Of a DNA stretch of 64,000 bases, positions 12,124-23,200 are shown piece by piece. The translations under genes were made by a program, and so were the position numbers. The notes below the pieces were generated by a model. The model saw only the letters and a list, made by a program, of their open reading frames with translations. It had not been told where the DNA came from and searched no databases. Positions within the stretch are counted from its first letter, which is position 1; each line of letters begins with the position of its first letter. The stretch covers positions 496,001 to 560,000 of the forward strand of contig NOKP01000008.1 of NCBI GenBank assembly GCA_002682825.1. Direction: 5' to 3'. This DNA is from Neonectria sp. B-13 (lineage: Eukaryota > Ascomycota > Sordariomycetes > Hypocreales > Nectriaceae).

Positions 12124-14406
12124 ATGGCAAGCGACGATGAAGCCACCTGTGAAACTTGTGCCACCATCATTGATATTTTCTCAGCTGAGTTTGAAGAATG
12201 GGATGACGAAATACTGGGAGAAGTGTCCACCGTCCTAGACGGGGACTGCCTGCACACCACGTCCATTCGTCGCGCCGCGAACCTTGATAAACCTGTCTGG
12301 GAGTATCCTAGTTCTCTTTTAGCGATTAAGAAAGAATCCAATCAGACCGCTGCTCGATTCGGTCTCGCTGATGTCACTTCGGAGGGGGCTATCGTGTTCG
12401 ACAACGTTTCTACGACGCCGATGGAGCTCGTCTCCCGCAAAGACCAGCAACACCATCCCGGACGAGCCATCCTGCCAGACCCAAAGTGGATTGACCTGAA
12501 CACCGTCTTTGGCTGGGCTTCAAGATGTGAACGGGAACACAAGGGGAAATGCGATGAGCCGCGGTGGTTCAAAGGAGTTGAGCCTGTCGATCCCGAATGG
12601 CTTGTCGACGTTGTTCAAGGCTGCGTAGTTCCTTCGCCCGCCAAGGGAACAACATACACGGCTTTGTCATATACCTGGGGACAATGTCGATATCGTAAGA
12701 ACACCGAGGATATGCTCAGCCAACTACAGCAGCCGGGCATATTGAATTCCGGGGAGTTCGCCACACAGCTACCACCGACAATTCGGAATGCCATGGAAGT
12801 TTGCAAACGCCTGGGACAGAGGTACATCTGGATCGACGCCCTCTGTATTATCCAGGATGACGCAGAAAGCCTCACCCGAAATCTGAACCAGATGCAGCTG
12901 ATATACGCCAACTCAACTTTCTGTATCATGGGAGCCACCGGCTCTGGGGCAGACTTCGGGCTTCGAGGGCTTCAGGGTGTTTCTCATGAGAGAGATCTTG
13001 AGCTTCGGGTCTACGACCTTGCTGACGGAGACAAGCTCGCAGCTGGCTCCCTATCGCTAGACCCTTCTTCAGGTACAAAGCATTCGTATTATCAGCGATC
13101 TTGGACCTTTCAAGAGTGGTTATTCTCGAGACGACGCCTTGTCTTCAATCACGGTCCCCTCATGTGGCAGTGCCAAAGCGCCCGGTGGTATGAACACCTG
13201 GAGATAAACCCACTGGCCGACAGCAGGTGGGCGCTACAGGCCCAGGAGAAGTTTGGCCCAGCGCCCAGCATCTGGAGCTTCATGCCTACGGTTACCGAAT
13301 TCAACAACAAGTCCTTGACCATGTCTGAAGATGCCCCCAAAGCATTTGCAGGGATCCAAGCTATGCTTCATAGAGTGCACCCGGGAGGTCTTTTGTTTGG
13401 GCTCTCTGAGTTTTTCTTCGACATATTCCTGACATGGTCTTGTCTGTGGTCCGATATTGAAAAGAGGGGAATTTTTGACCCAGCCACATCTCAAAACACT
13501 GGACTTCCAAGTTGGTCGTGGATTGGCTGGCAGGGGGACATATCGTTTCCTTACGATGCCGAATTTCGATTCGTGCAGCCATGGCATCACCAGGAGCAGA
13601 AGGTCGGATTTCGAGAGCCAGTTACCCAATGGTACACCATGGTATCCCCAAAAGCAACAGATAGGCGGAAAGTCAGGTCAGAGTGGTACAAGCATAAGAT
13701 GCAGTCTGAAGCTGGTGCACGTCTCGAGGAACTTGACGGCTGGACTCGACAATCTTTTGACCCAGAACGCCATATCAAAGGTTTCAAGGTTCCAGGAAGC
13801 GAACCCAAGTATGTCTACACTCACAGGTTAGATTCTGTTCAAGAGTTTCGATATCCGGTCCCTGTACTGCAATGGGCGGAAACCCCAAAACTGAGCGACC
13901 AGACACGATACCTTTTCTGCGAGACAAGCCGTGTACGCCTTCGAATCACACAAGACAGTCTAATATCGGGGGTTGAGGATTACGAGAGGCGTGTTCAGAT
14001 TAAGGACAAACATGCCACCGTAATTTCACTCACACTGTCTAGTTCAAAACTTGCAAAGGAATTGATAACTCAAACCCAAGGAAGTGATCTCGAGCTTATT
14101 GCTGTCGCCAAAGGCTGGTCGACTTGGCTTGGTGAGGATATCATAAAAGAGGTAGACAAGACTGATGAGCAGCTTGGTGAGTTCTCTTCGGCATTTGGAA
14201 TGAACAATCTTAACCAGCAGTCTGATTCCTGTGTAGACGAACAAAGTTACCTAAGGGCCCCGGGAATGGTCGCACGGGATTGTTATTTCGTGCTCTTGGT
14301 TGAGACAGTCAACGGGGTATCCTATCGACGGGCCAATGGAGAAGCTTTGGAAAGCTGGTGGGACGATAACAAGGCACCTCAGCTCGCTCAGGTGGTTTTA
14401 GGTTAG
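12124..14406 (+). CDS. HET-domain protein, long form
   Basis: Single exon, 760 residues, ATG at 12124 in good context (acaatcATGG). An acidic leader of about 110 residues starts with two C-x2-C-like cysteines (CETCATI) and is followed by a basic linker. The HET domain runs from about residue 178: YTALSYTWGQC, RLGQRYIWIDALCIIQDD, LIYANSTFCIMGATG, then RSWTFQEWLFSRRRL. A block with LPSWSWIGWQGD follows, as in many HET proteins, and the rest is a long variable C-terminal region. The expected role is vegetative incompatibility or related non-self response. It shares its upstream region with the divergent transporter at 10812. Confidence 0.92.
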   Translation: MASDDEATCETCATIIDIFSAEFEEWDDEILGEVSTVLDGDCLHTTSIRRAANLDKPVWEYPSSLLAIKKESNQTAARFGLADVTSEGAIVFDNVSTTPMELVSRKDQQHHPGRAILPDPKWIDLNTVFGWASRCEREHKGKCDEPRWFKGVEPVDPEWLVDVVQGCVVPSPAKGTTYTALSYTWGQCRYRKNTEDMLSQLQQPGILNSGEFATQLPPTIRNAMEVCKRLGQRYIWIDALCIIQDDAESLTRNLNQMQLIYANSTFCIMGATGSGADFGLRGLQGVSHERDLELRVYDLADGDKLAAGSLSLDPSSGTKHSYYQRSWTFQEWLFSRRRLVFNHGPLMWQCQSARWYEHLEINPLADSRWALQAQEKFGPAPSIWSFMPTVTEFNNKSLTMSEDAPKAFAGIQAMLHRVHPGGLLFGLSEFFFDIFLTWSCLWSDIEKRGIFDPATSQNTGLPSWSWIGWQGDISFPYDAEFRFVQPWHHQEQKVGFREPVTQWYTMVSPKATDRRKVRSEWYKHKMQSEAGARLEELDGWTRQSFDPERHIKGFKVPGSEPKYVYTHRLDSVQEFRYPVPVLQWAETPKLSDQTRYLFCETSRVRLRITQDSLISGVEDYERRVQIKDKHATVISLTLSSSKLAKELITQTQGSDLELIAVAKGWSTWLGEDIIKEVDKTDEQLGEFSSAFGMNNLNQQSDSCVDEQSYLRAPGMVARDCYFVLLVETVNGVSYRRANGEALESWWDDNKAPQLAQVVLG

Positions 14407-15380
14407 GTATTTATACTTCTAGCTAGGTCTATGAAGATTGAACTGCAGTTTCATCGGAAATTCTTAACACAGTGGTCTACATTGAGCGGGAACAAGCAGT
14501 TGGCCACCTTCTTTATCGTAGCATTTTTGGGCCTGCGGTGCCTCCTCCCCACATATGTTATGCATTGAAGAAGTAAAATATTGTTGTCGTCTTAGTTCAC
14601 CATAGATTTGAGCCCGCCGTGACCGGTTTGACGCGCCTACCTGTGTTGGTCCAACTCGACTCCATCGTCCAAACCCTAGCTAGTTTCACCTTGGCAGTGA
14701 CCAGAAGGAAGAAGTTGCGGAGTCACATGCGACATAAGATATATCAGATTCGCGAATGCTACAGAATCAAATGCCTCTTGCAAAGTATGACATCTCCGAG
14801 GCAAACATTCGTGGGAAATACGGCCCTGATGCGCTGCAACGCTCCTCCACAATGGAAAAAGCATCGTTGACTCTTGGCAGCACCATGACACATAGACGGG
14901 GTTAGTGGAGACGTCATGGAGACAACGGCATTCAGTGTGGAGTGTAACCTCACTGTCGGTCAAGTCGGAGTTGAACAGGGATTGGCCCAAAATTGATCCG
15001 TCAGAATAGCTGCAGGCGCCGTGATAGTATCAATTTGTTCGCTGCAGGGATGGCCCTTTTTCTGAGACTGAGTGTTTGAGCTACACGTAAGTGCGATTGG
15101 TTTGTCGAACATATGGAAATACAATGTTCCATGCACAAAACAGCTCAGATGTGAGAGCTCAAAGCAGAATGAACTAGCTTCTTGGCTGTCTCACCATTCA
15201 CGATGATCATCAACTACGCCTGATGTTGAATCCACCTCGTCGAGTTTTTAACCTCAGTGCCCCCAGTCTTCCAACTGGATTTATTTTTACGATGCAGCCA
15301 GAAACTTCCTCTTCGACAATTCGACAATTTTTCTTTCTCTTAAGCCCGAGCTTAACAGGTTCTTTCAGACAAAGAAAAGC
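14407..15380. other. Intergenic, nothing recognised
   Basis: About 970 bp downstream of the HET gene. Only short overlapping frames on both strands. A CT-rich leader precedes the receptor pseudogene ATG at 15381. Confidence 0.5.
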
Positions 15381-17151
15381 ATGCAGCCGCAAATCACTAT
15401 CATTGACGGTGTTCCCGTCATTATCCCACCTGCGTTAGGCTATGAGGTCAACTTTGACAACCCTACGCAACGCCACAACCTTGTCGCATATGTAGTATGC
15501 GGTGTTGGCTTGACAATCACAAACCTCTTCTTCTTTCAATACGCATATGTCAAGCTCCGGCTCCTATGAAAGTTTGATGCCCAATTAGGTATGAGAGTCC
15601 TCCTAAACCGCACCTTTACCTTATCACTAAGACGCACCATAGTATGTCTGACAATAGCTTGGATATTTTCGGTGGCCACTCAGGCTGTTCAAACTCGTAC
15701 GTATCTTCCGCAAATCTGCAAGATAGTATTTCACTGAGAAATATTCACCTTGGCTAGGATCCTTTGCGCTGAAGGTCATTGGAGTCCACGCCTGGGAGAT
15801 GACTGTCCAAAGTTTCCAAAAGGGATCTTATGTGAGTTGGATTTCTGGTTTCTGAATACGACATCGAGAATTCAAATTTCTGACGGCCAAAGGAAGTTTA
15901 TGGTTATAACGCCCATTATATCACATCCAATGGCCGGGATCAATGGGGTAAAAGCTCTTGATTTCTATCTATCCTAGCGGGAAAGGAAGGTCTTTAAATA
16001 CATGATTTGGTCCGTAGGAAGGGATAGGAATCGTGTCATCTAGAGTGATGAGAAAGGAAGGGAAACGTGTCATCTAGGATAACTAGGTTGTTGAGGGCAT
16101 CAAGGTTCGTAGCTAGGTTATTGAGAGAGGTCAGATTCGTCAACCTTTGTAAGACCATCGGGCCTAGGAAGCTTGTCATGTGGGGGAACCTTGTGACAGC
16201 CGATGCGATGTGACACATTATGTGTGCTCTCACAACAGGCTTCGCCAAAACTTCCCTGGCGCTGTTCTACATCCAGCTATCACCACAGACGTGGTGGAGG
16301 TGGTGCAGCTTCGGTGTTCTCTTTCTTTTGGCCGGCTATAATGCTGCCATATTCTTTACGATTGTTGTTGGCTGCCGACCATTCAAGAGAAACTGGGATC
16401 TCACTATCGCCGGAAGTTGCATAGACCGGCCTACTCTCTACGTTGTCACGGCTGCACTGGGCGTTGCTTCTGATCTCGTTCTTCTTATCATGCCGATCCC
16501 TATGATTTTGAGATTGCAGATGCCACCTCGGCAAAAGGCTGGCCTCATCGCCTTCTTCGCCATCGGGTCAGCGTAAGCAATCCGTAATCTTTGTCCATTC
16601 TAGAAGCTCCTGCTGATTATAATCATATGAGCAGAACCTTGGTCACGGCAATCTTGCGACTAGTACTCCTTCTTCCTACTCTGTATGCAATTGACCTTAC
16701 CTGGGTCGTATCCAGCACCGCCATCACAATGTGAGACCCGCGCTGAATTTTTGGTGAAATCTTAGCTAACTCGGGCCTCGACAGCTTCGTTGAGTCTGAC
16801 CTTCTCGTCATATGTGCCACACTTCCCACTGTTCGACGGTTCTTTACCCACATTGCCCCTCACATCATCGGCGAACGAGGATCCTCTGTGGAAAAGGATG
16901 GAAGTGAGAGTAACGGGTTCCAACAGCACACCTTCAGGACGTTTGGTAGCGGGGGCCAGAAAAAGGTGGACGAGTTTGGAACGACGACCAGTGTCGGCTC
17001 TGTCTTAGAGAGCGTTAGAGAGACGCATAGAAATGCATTGAAAGCTGGGTGCCATACCGAGCGGGAAAATATCTCAGAGCGCGACGTATCGAACCTCTGG
17101 CAGCCCTCTGGCGTGGTCGGTACCCCAGAGACACAACCTCGGACGATTTAA
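15381..17151 (+). pseudogene. PTH11-like / rhodopsin-domain receptor, disabled
   Basis: Exon remains at 15381-15588, 15643-15696, 15758-15831, 15897-15919, 16222-16572, 16635-16730 and 16785-17151 rebuild a fungal rhodopsin-type seven-helix receptor. It has helix 1 near residue 35, GVHAWEMTVQSF, TTGFAKTSLALFYIQLSP, VVGCRPF, then an ATLPTVRRFFTH tail and a Ser/Gly-rich C-terminus. Two lesions are seen. The exon 1 frame has TGA at 15567-15569 where the family continues with a basic residue (a CGA to TGA change would explain it). The FAK-containing exon is split by about 300 bp flanked by CATTAT. Joining the CATTAT copies restores the frame exactly. Receptors of this class sense surface or chemical cues. 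This copy is probably dead. Confidence 0.7.
15914..16221. mobile_element. Small non-autonomous inverted-repeat (MITE-like) insertion, candidate
   Basis: A roughly 296-bp segment (15920-16215) is flanked by CATTAT at 15914-15919 and 16216-16221. Just inside the flanks are TCACATC and GATGTGA, which are reverse complements. The segment has no coding capacity and includes degenerate internal repeats (GTGTCATCTAG twice around 16033-16080; AGGTTGTTGAG and AGGTTATTGAG after them). It interrupts the receptor reading frame. The flanks may be a target duplication, but only one copy is in view, so the assignment is inference. Confidence 0.5.
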
Positions 17152-17166
17152 CATGGAACTCGTGGC

Positions 17167-17169
<3 letters not shown>

Positions 17170-17213
<44 letters not shown>
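17170..17213 (+). repeat. Homopolymer run of 44 G
   Basis: An uninterrupted 44-base G tract lies 18 bp after the receptor pseudogene stop. The flanks have ordinary composition. Such a tract could form stacked G-quadruplexes and would be very length-variable, or it may be an assembly or sequencing artefact. Confidence 0.9.
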
Positions 17214-17214
<1 letters not shown>

Positions 17215-17880
17215 GATCGTGAGTCAGAGCGCGCTATCGTTTATTCAAGGGCGACCATAGTCGTACGAGGCAGCTGGAGCATCATATGGGCGGGTGAAGA
17301 GTCTTAGATGCGAATTCTGTGTGAAAGACATTTGGACCCAGGTTCAGAGTGCCCATTCGGAATTTTGTGGGGTATATAGTTATATATGTTGCTTTGAAAT
17401 TGTTACTCTCGAAAGTTTCAGCGGAACAAGCAACGTCGACGTCGCCCTCATCAGGTGCCGATCATTGATCAAGCATTTGTTATGCATCTTCATATCTCCG
17501 CCTATCCTTCGTTATTTCCATTATTGGCATCTTAAAGTCGATTGGTAAAAAATCCCACGCACTCCATATGTAGTCTGCTTACGGCGGCACATGACACCAA
17601 CTCGGGCCTAGTTACTGGGCGTTTGGCGATTGGCGACGTGGCGAATCTAATCTGCCTACTGACTTAGTGCTGATCGACTTCGTAGCTCTCAAGAACGCCT
17701 CAGGTTACATCCGTTTTCCGTATTGGTAGCATTGCCGTGTCTAGTATATAGCAGGTAGTCTACTCTGCTACCTGCCCGGACACATTATGCTGACTGCACT
17801 TTTCACTTGTTCTTCCAGCAGCACTTTCGAACTCATTATCGCGACCGGAGTACCATTTTTGAACATTTTCTTTGCTCACA
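17214..17880. other. Intergenic, nothing recognised
   Basis: About 670 bp between the G run and the first sulfotransferase-like gene. No open frame with family character was seen; it presumably holds that gene's promoter. Confidence 0.5.
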
Positions 17881-18829
17881 ATGGGTGGTGTTCCATCAGT
17901 CCCAAATGACCCGAATCGGTCATTGAAGGTCATCGGCGCGGGGTATTCTAGAACTGGAACCCTGTCAATGGCATTGGCATTGGAAACTCTGCTTGATGGT
18001 CCGGTGATGCATGGTGGCACACAGCTGCTTGGTCGCGAAGACGGTAAAACCTCTCCCCCTCTCCCATAATAGGACTTTCACGTGTCTAATGGTCTCAGCA
18101 TATGTCAAGCTTTGGTCGAAAGTCTTTGCGGCGAGACACGACAGGCCCCGTCTCCTGAAGCTCCTACGCGAAGCCACAGCTGGCTTCGTGGCCATCACCG
18201 ACGCTCCAGGCAACTGTTTTATCTCGGAACTGCTTGAACTGTATCCAGATGCCGAGGTTTTCTGCGTGCACCGCAACCCAGTCACGTGGTGGAAGAGCTG
18301 GGAGCCAGTCACAAAGAAAGCGGGTGCTGGCTTTCTGAGCTGGTTCCTGACGCCGGTACCGGGAAAGAGGTGGTATCCTAAACTTGTGGAACAGTTCTCG
18401 GAACAGTGAGTTTGATCGTCATATTTTGGATCCTTCATGACCTATTCATATTTCCATCATCTGATACCTAACTCTACGGGCAGGCAAGAAGAGAAATGGG
18501 GACCAATGACAAAACGTAAGTCTTCTGATGCTCCCAACTCAAGGTGAAGTACTCACTATGATCCAGATCGATTAGAAGAGCACAACAAGTATGTCGAACA
18601 AGTCACGCCTCCTGCCAAATTTCATGCCATGGAGTTGAATGAAGGCTGGGTTCCGCTTTGCAAGGTATTGGAAACAGCGACCCCGGATACGCCGTTTCCT
18701 AGGGTGAATGATGCAGAGGCCGTCGACGGACTAGCTGGGCAAATATTCATGGAAGCTGGATGGAGATGGGCAGTGATCTTCACTGCACTTGGGGCGTTGA
18801 TATACGGCGCCAGGCTGTGCATTATTTGA
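17881..18829 (+). CDS. Sulfotransfer_4 family protein (P-loop), copy 1
   Basis: Four exons (17881-18043, 18099-18405, 18484-18515, 18567-18829), 254 residues. The nucleotide-binding loop is GAGYSRTGTLSM near residue 20. A central FVAITDAPGNCF segment, then YPDAEVFCVHRNPVTWWKSW, match the fungal Sulfotransfer_4 type, where the RNP region contacts the sulfate-donor nucleotide. A late NEGWVPLCKVL motif and a C-terminal hydrophobic helix suggest membrane attachment. Biochemical roles for this fungal family are poorly known, so calling it an active sulfotransferase is a family-level inference. A second copy follows 445 bp downstream in the same direction. Confidence 0.85.
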
Positions 18830-19274
18830 GGCGGTGTGGGAGAAGAGATTGGGTAGAGATTTGTTAATTGAGTTTCAACCGGGTAGACTTATGCTCCGCA
18901 AGTGTATAAGTCACATCTCCTTCCGCCTACATTATTACCATGCCCATCCTCCACGTTATGCTGTGCTTCCATTCGTCCTAAATCACCTGGGTCTTCCACT
19001 GCACTAAATGATCATGGTTCTAGACCAGCCCATCGTCATGCAAACTTGGGTGTTGCATGTCGGTCGACCTGAAGGATTCGCAAATCTGACATAAGATGAC
19101 GTCGAGCTAAGGCGAAATTTGGCCAATTAGCCTGAAGGCAACCTCACGCAGTCTCACATAAGGTAACTTACGTATGATCGGTATTGTGCATAGCATTCCC
19201 ATCATTCTCACTTCTTCCAGCCCCTCATCTCAATCGCTTCTTTCGCAAGTATCGTCTCAACCTCTCGCTTCACC

Positions 19275-20081
19275 ATGGTTCGATTCATCACCGATTCGCG
19301 GAAGAAACCCGTGAATGAAGGGACCCCGCTCCTGTTAATTGCAGCCGGAGTTCCCCGCGCCGCTACGTCGTCGATACAAGCAGCATTCGAACAGCTCGGC
19401 TTCGCCCCGTGTCTACATATGGCGGAAATAATCCCACACGCATCCCGGCAGCAACTTATGCTAGACGCAGTCACTGAAAAGGACACGAAGCGACGACACA
19501 AACTATTGCATGAGCTTATCGACGGCCATGTAGCTGTTTGCGACCTCCCCGCCGTCTTCTTTGCTGCAGACCTGATGGACATGTATCCCGATGTCAAGCT
19601 GGTCTTGAATGGACGTCCGAGTCCAGAGGTGTGGGCACAAAGCGCCCAAGCTAGTCTTGGCTTCTTCTTCACCCCGTGGTTCAAATGGACTGGAATGCTC
19701 TGGAAAACCGATAGGCTGTGGTACTCCATGAACCTGGAGTGTGTCAAGTGGGTCAAGGCGAATGTCGGCGTTGATGACATATTCACTGCGAGAGGGTACG
19801 AGGCGTACTACGACTATGTCAGAACTGAAGCCAGGAGCCGTGGCAAGGAGATCTTGGAGTTCAAAGCTGAGGACGGATGGGAGCCTCTCTGCAAATTTGT
19901 CGGGAAAGATGTTCCGAAAAAGCCATTCCCACGGTTGAACGAGAAGAAAGCCTTCACCATCATCAAATCGATTATTGTCGCACGAGGTTTACTCGCATGG
20001 GTAGCTCTTGGGTTTGCGGGCTGGGGTGCGTGGAGGCTGTGTTTGCGATTCCTGAAGGAGTTGGCCACACAGGGAGCTTGA
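19275..20081 (+). CDS. Sulfotransfer_4 family protein, copy 2
   Basis: Single exon, 268 residues, ATG at 19275. It is a clear paralogue of the gene at 17881: LLIAAGVPRAATSS at the P-loop position, HVAVCDLPAVFFAADLMDMYPDVKLVLNGRPSPEVW, then EDGWEPLCKFVGKDVPKKPFPRLNE and a C-terminal hydrophobic helix. Differences matter: the RTGT of copy 1 is RAAT here, and copy 1's introns are absent. The loss of the loop glycine could weaken nucleotide binding. The orientation and shared tail motif suggest an old tandem duplication followed by divergence. The gene converges on the zinc-finger gene ending at 20241. Confidence 0.83.
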   Translation: MVRFITDSRKKPVNEGTPLLLIAAGVPRAATSSIQAAFEQLGFAPCLHMAEIIPHASRQQLMLDAVTEKDTKRRHKLLHELIDGHVAVCDLPAVFFAADLMDMYPDVKLVLNGRPSPEVWAQSAQASLGFFFTPWFKWTGMLWKTDRLWYSMNLECVKWVKANVGVDDIFTARGYEAYYDYVRTEARSRGKEILEFKAEDGWEPLCKFVGKDVPKKPFPRLNEKKAFTIIKSIIVARGLLAWVALGFAGWGAWRLCLRFLKELATQGA

Positions 20082-20240
20082 ATGGCTCATCTTGCCATGG
20101 AAAAGTGAGTGGTACATTTGTAGTTCTCAGGGAACGTCACATATCGTATCCTGAAACCAAGCATGCGTCAATCGAACTTCATTTCTATCATGAGGTTACC
20201 CGTTTGATGGTCCCCCAACACCATTGTGGACTTACTGGCT

Positions 20241-23200
20241 CTAAAAGTCCCCGGAGAAGTCAAACAGGGTATCAATGCCATCGTTCAGTGCCTGGTCGGG
20301 ATTGAGCATCATCGTGTTGAAACAACTTGGGTCAAATGATACCTCCCCAACGTTTGGCTCATGCAAGTCCGTCCAATCCAGCCGAAACTCCTCTAAAGTT
20401 CTCGCAGCCTCCTGTTCCAAATTATTCGGGTATGCGTTTGTTGTTTCGTTCGCTGTTGGCTGAACCTGTTCTGGATCATGGCCGAGAAGGCGAGATACTG
20501 TGTCTCCATCCCGGTTAATAGTCGAGCCATGAGTCTGAGTATCTCTAGGACATGGCAAGCCTCCCCTAAAAATACCATTGTCTGTCGAGGAACTTGGTGT
20601 TGGTTGACACTGTGGTAGCCGTGTGCTGCTGTTTTGGCTATTGCTGTGGCTTGAAGAAGACACCGCGGAGTGAGATGGTGTCGAATTTCTTTCACGATTG
20701 GAGTACCAGTCTTCAAAAAGAGATTCAAGACCGCTCTCAATAATTCTTACCATGTGCTCTCTCCTCTCAGTACCAGGGATTTCATGTTCCAGTGCTCGGT
20801 CTAGAGCAGCAGGACCAAATCGTTGACAGTGTTCGCGAAAGTCATTAATTTCCTCCGATAGTCTTGAGTCTTGGTAAGCCGACTTAGGTCGCTCAGATCC
20901 TTCGAATAATATGTCCCAGAGAGAAAACCATTGCTGTTCAGGTGACAACTTTGAGTCCGAATTCCGTGACAGTTGGTAGCGCTGCTGATGAGAGATACCG
21001 GCTAGATTTGTAGACTCGTCTCGATAGCAAACTTCTCCTGAAGCCCGCCCAACATGTTCTTGGTGGCTCTGCTTATCCTTGAAAACGGCAAAGCAACATT
21101 CGCAGTAAAATTGAGCATAATGAACCCGCTTCAAATGTTGCTTGACGTCTCTGACTCTCCTGAGGGTCTTGGAGAAACACTTTCGATGCTTGCTGGGGCT
21201 GAATTTCCAGTATGGACACGCCATTATCCTCTCTGCTGTACTTTCCCGAAACAGGCTAACCTTTGATGGTGGCGGCATGTCTTCATTTCCTGAGTCCTCA
21301 TTCTCCCTTGGTGCGCGCTGCCTCTTGCGACATGGCTTTTGGGGATTCTCAGAGCGGGTGCCTTCGGACAGTGTATTGGAAGTTCCCGATGCGGTCTCCG
21401 ACGTGCTTCCCGATGTCTCGCTCTGGCCAGTTGACTTCTGTCCGTGAGTCTTGGCTTGAAAAGTGGAAAGTAGATTCTGAACAACGGAGTTCAACACTGA
21501 GAATCGTGGGTTGTTGCTGTTCAAGGACTGGATGTCATCGTTAGAATCCGAATCTGAGAACATGTCGGATTCAAACGAAGCGTCTGTGGAATCGGGAGTA
21601 GTTGTTAAATGACCACTAGTGACACCTGAGGGCGCCTCAGTAGAGATATGAGGGCTGCCGAGTCTATCCGAACGGGGGCTTGCGATCAGCTGTTGTGACT
21701 CAGACCCTGCCGCTAGGGTATCGGGATTCCCACACCAGTCAACAATATGACGACGCGTATTCCAAGTCGAACTCATCGTACGCAGAGTTTCTGGCCCAGG
21801 TCGTGAGGAATGTTCCCTACAGCAAGGACAGGTTTCACTCGAATTGCGGCAGATATGCCAAAGAATGACCTTTTCCGTCTCCATATATATATCCAGCCTC
21901 GGCCCGTTGAATCTCATGAGACAAAGGTTTGTTTCCGTGGTGTCGATGATTGAGAGCAAGTAACCACTCTCAACTTCGAGTCCGAAGTAGTTATCTGGAC
22001 GGCAAGCTGTTGGGAAATCTAGGACAGTAGCAGAGTTACCCACTATGCGTTGCAGACAGTTCTCCCTTGCCAAGAGTGTTTTGCCAAGAGTCTCCTTGAC
22101 GTTGATATCAAAGTTGGTTGGCTGCTTGTGGGCTCCCAGCGCTACTGGGTAGTCGTCAAAATAATCTCGATGCTTGCTAATCGTCGGCGCGTAATGAACG
22201 GAATAGTCTTCACTAAAAGGGTGCGCTGCAGCAGCTAGCCAAGCCAATTGTTCACCACATTCTGCAATTGATTGAGCTGGCCCTGTGACTGTGACAAGGA
22301 GATCACGTCCATGAATCCGCGCCTTAACATGGGTCTTATCTGGTAAAACAACTTCGAGAAAGTTAGAATGTGCTGTTTGAGGGATGATTATCTATGACAT
22401 ACCTTGAAGTTCATGCTCGAAGCTTCCCTCACTTACTTGTTGGACGGCTTGAAGGAGCTCACAACCACCAGACGGCCATGTGTGTTGCATGTATTCCTTC
22501 ACCGTAGTAGCTTGAAGGGCATCTGAAGAGCGCGTCACCGTCATGTACTCGGAGATTTCTTGTCTCCGCCCTAAGCCAAGCTGGTCTTTCGACTGCTCAA
22601 AGCGAAGAATCCACGGTCTCCATTTAAGCCAGAAAGTTACCGTTGACGATGGGGCCGGACGTCTTTTGCTGATTACCCCAGTAGGAATTCGACCCAGGAT
22701 CTCGGTGCGGATTTCGTCGGCGGCTGAATGGACTTTCTTTCCACCGCGATGCGTAAGTTGCTCCTTGCGAATGGTGGCGGTGAACCAGGTGTATGCAGCG
22801 CTGCTGAGAATTACCTCGTTGAAGACTGATAGTTCGACTTGAGCGATGTCTTCATCCTCCACATCCATAACACCTTGAAAGAGCTCTCCACTTTTCACCG
22901 CTGTGTCGGCTTTTCCGGATTGTTTGTTCCACATCATAATCTTCTCCAGGACAGACATGTTTTGAGGGTCAGGTCTTGGGTTCTCGGTAACATCACCGTC
23001 TCCATCAGCAAATACCGATTCGAGCTGGTTTGCAACCGCACTTGTCATCTAGTCAGAATAAAATGCACCTGATAAAGTCCGTAATTACTGACCGGTAACT
23101 CCTGTGGAGGAAATGCATGATGTCTCGGTTCATCTGGGAAGAAGACTCATGACCAAGTTTCACCGCAAACGCTTTGATGAGCTGGGGCAATGCGTTGATA

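Noticed and set aside
15832..16238. Reading the whole of 15832-16238 as one ordinary intron of the receptor
   Set aside because: It would drop a family-like segment at 15897-15919 and the duplicated CATTAT flanks would be unexplained; an insertion fits better.
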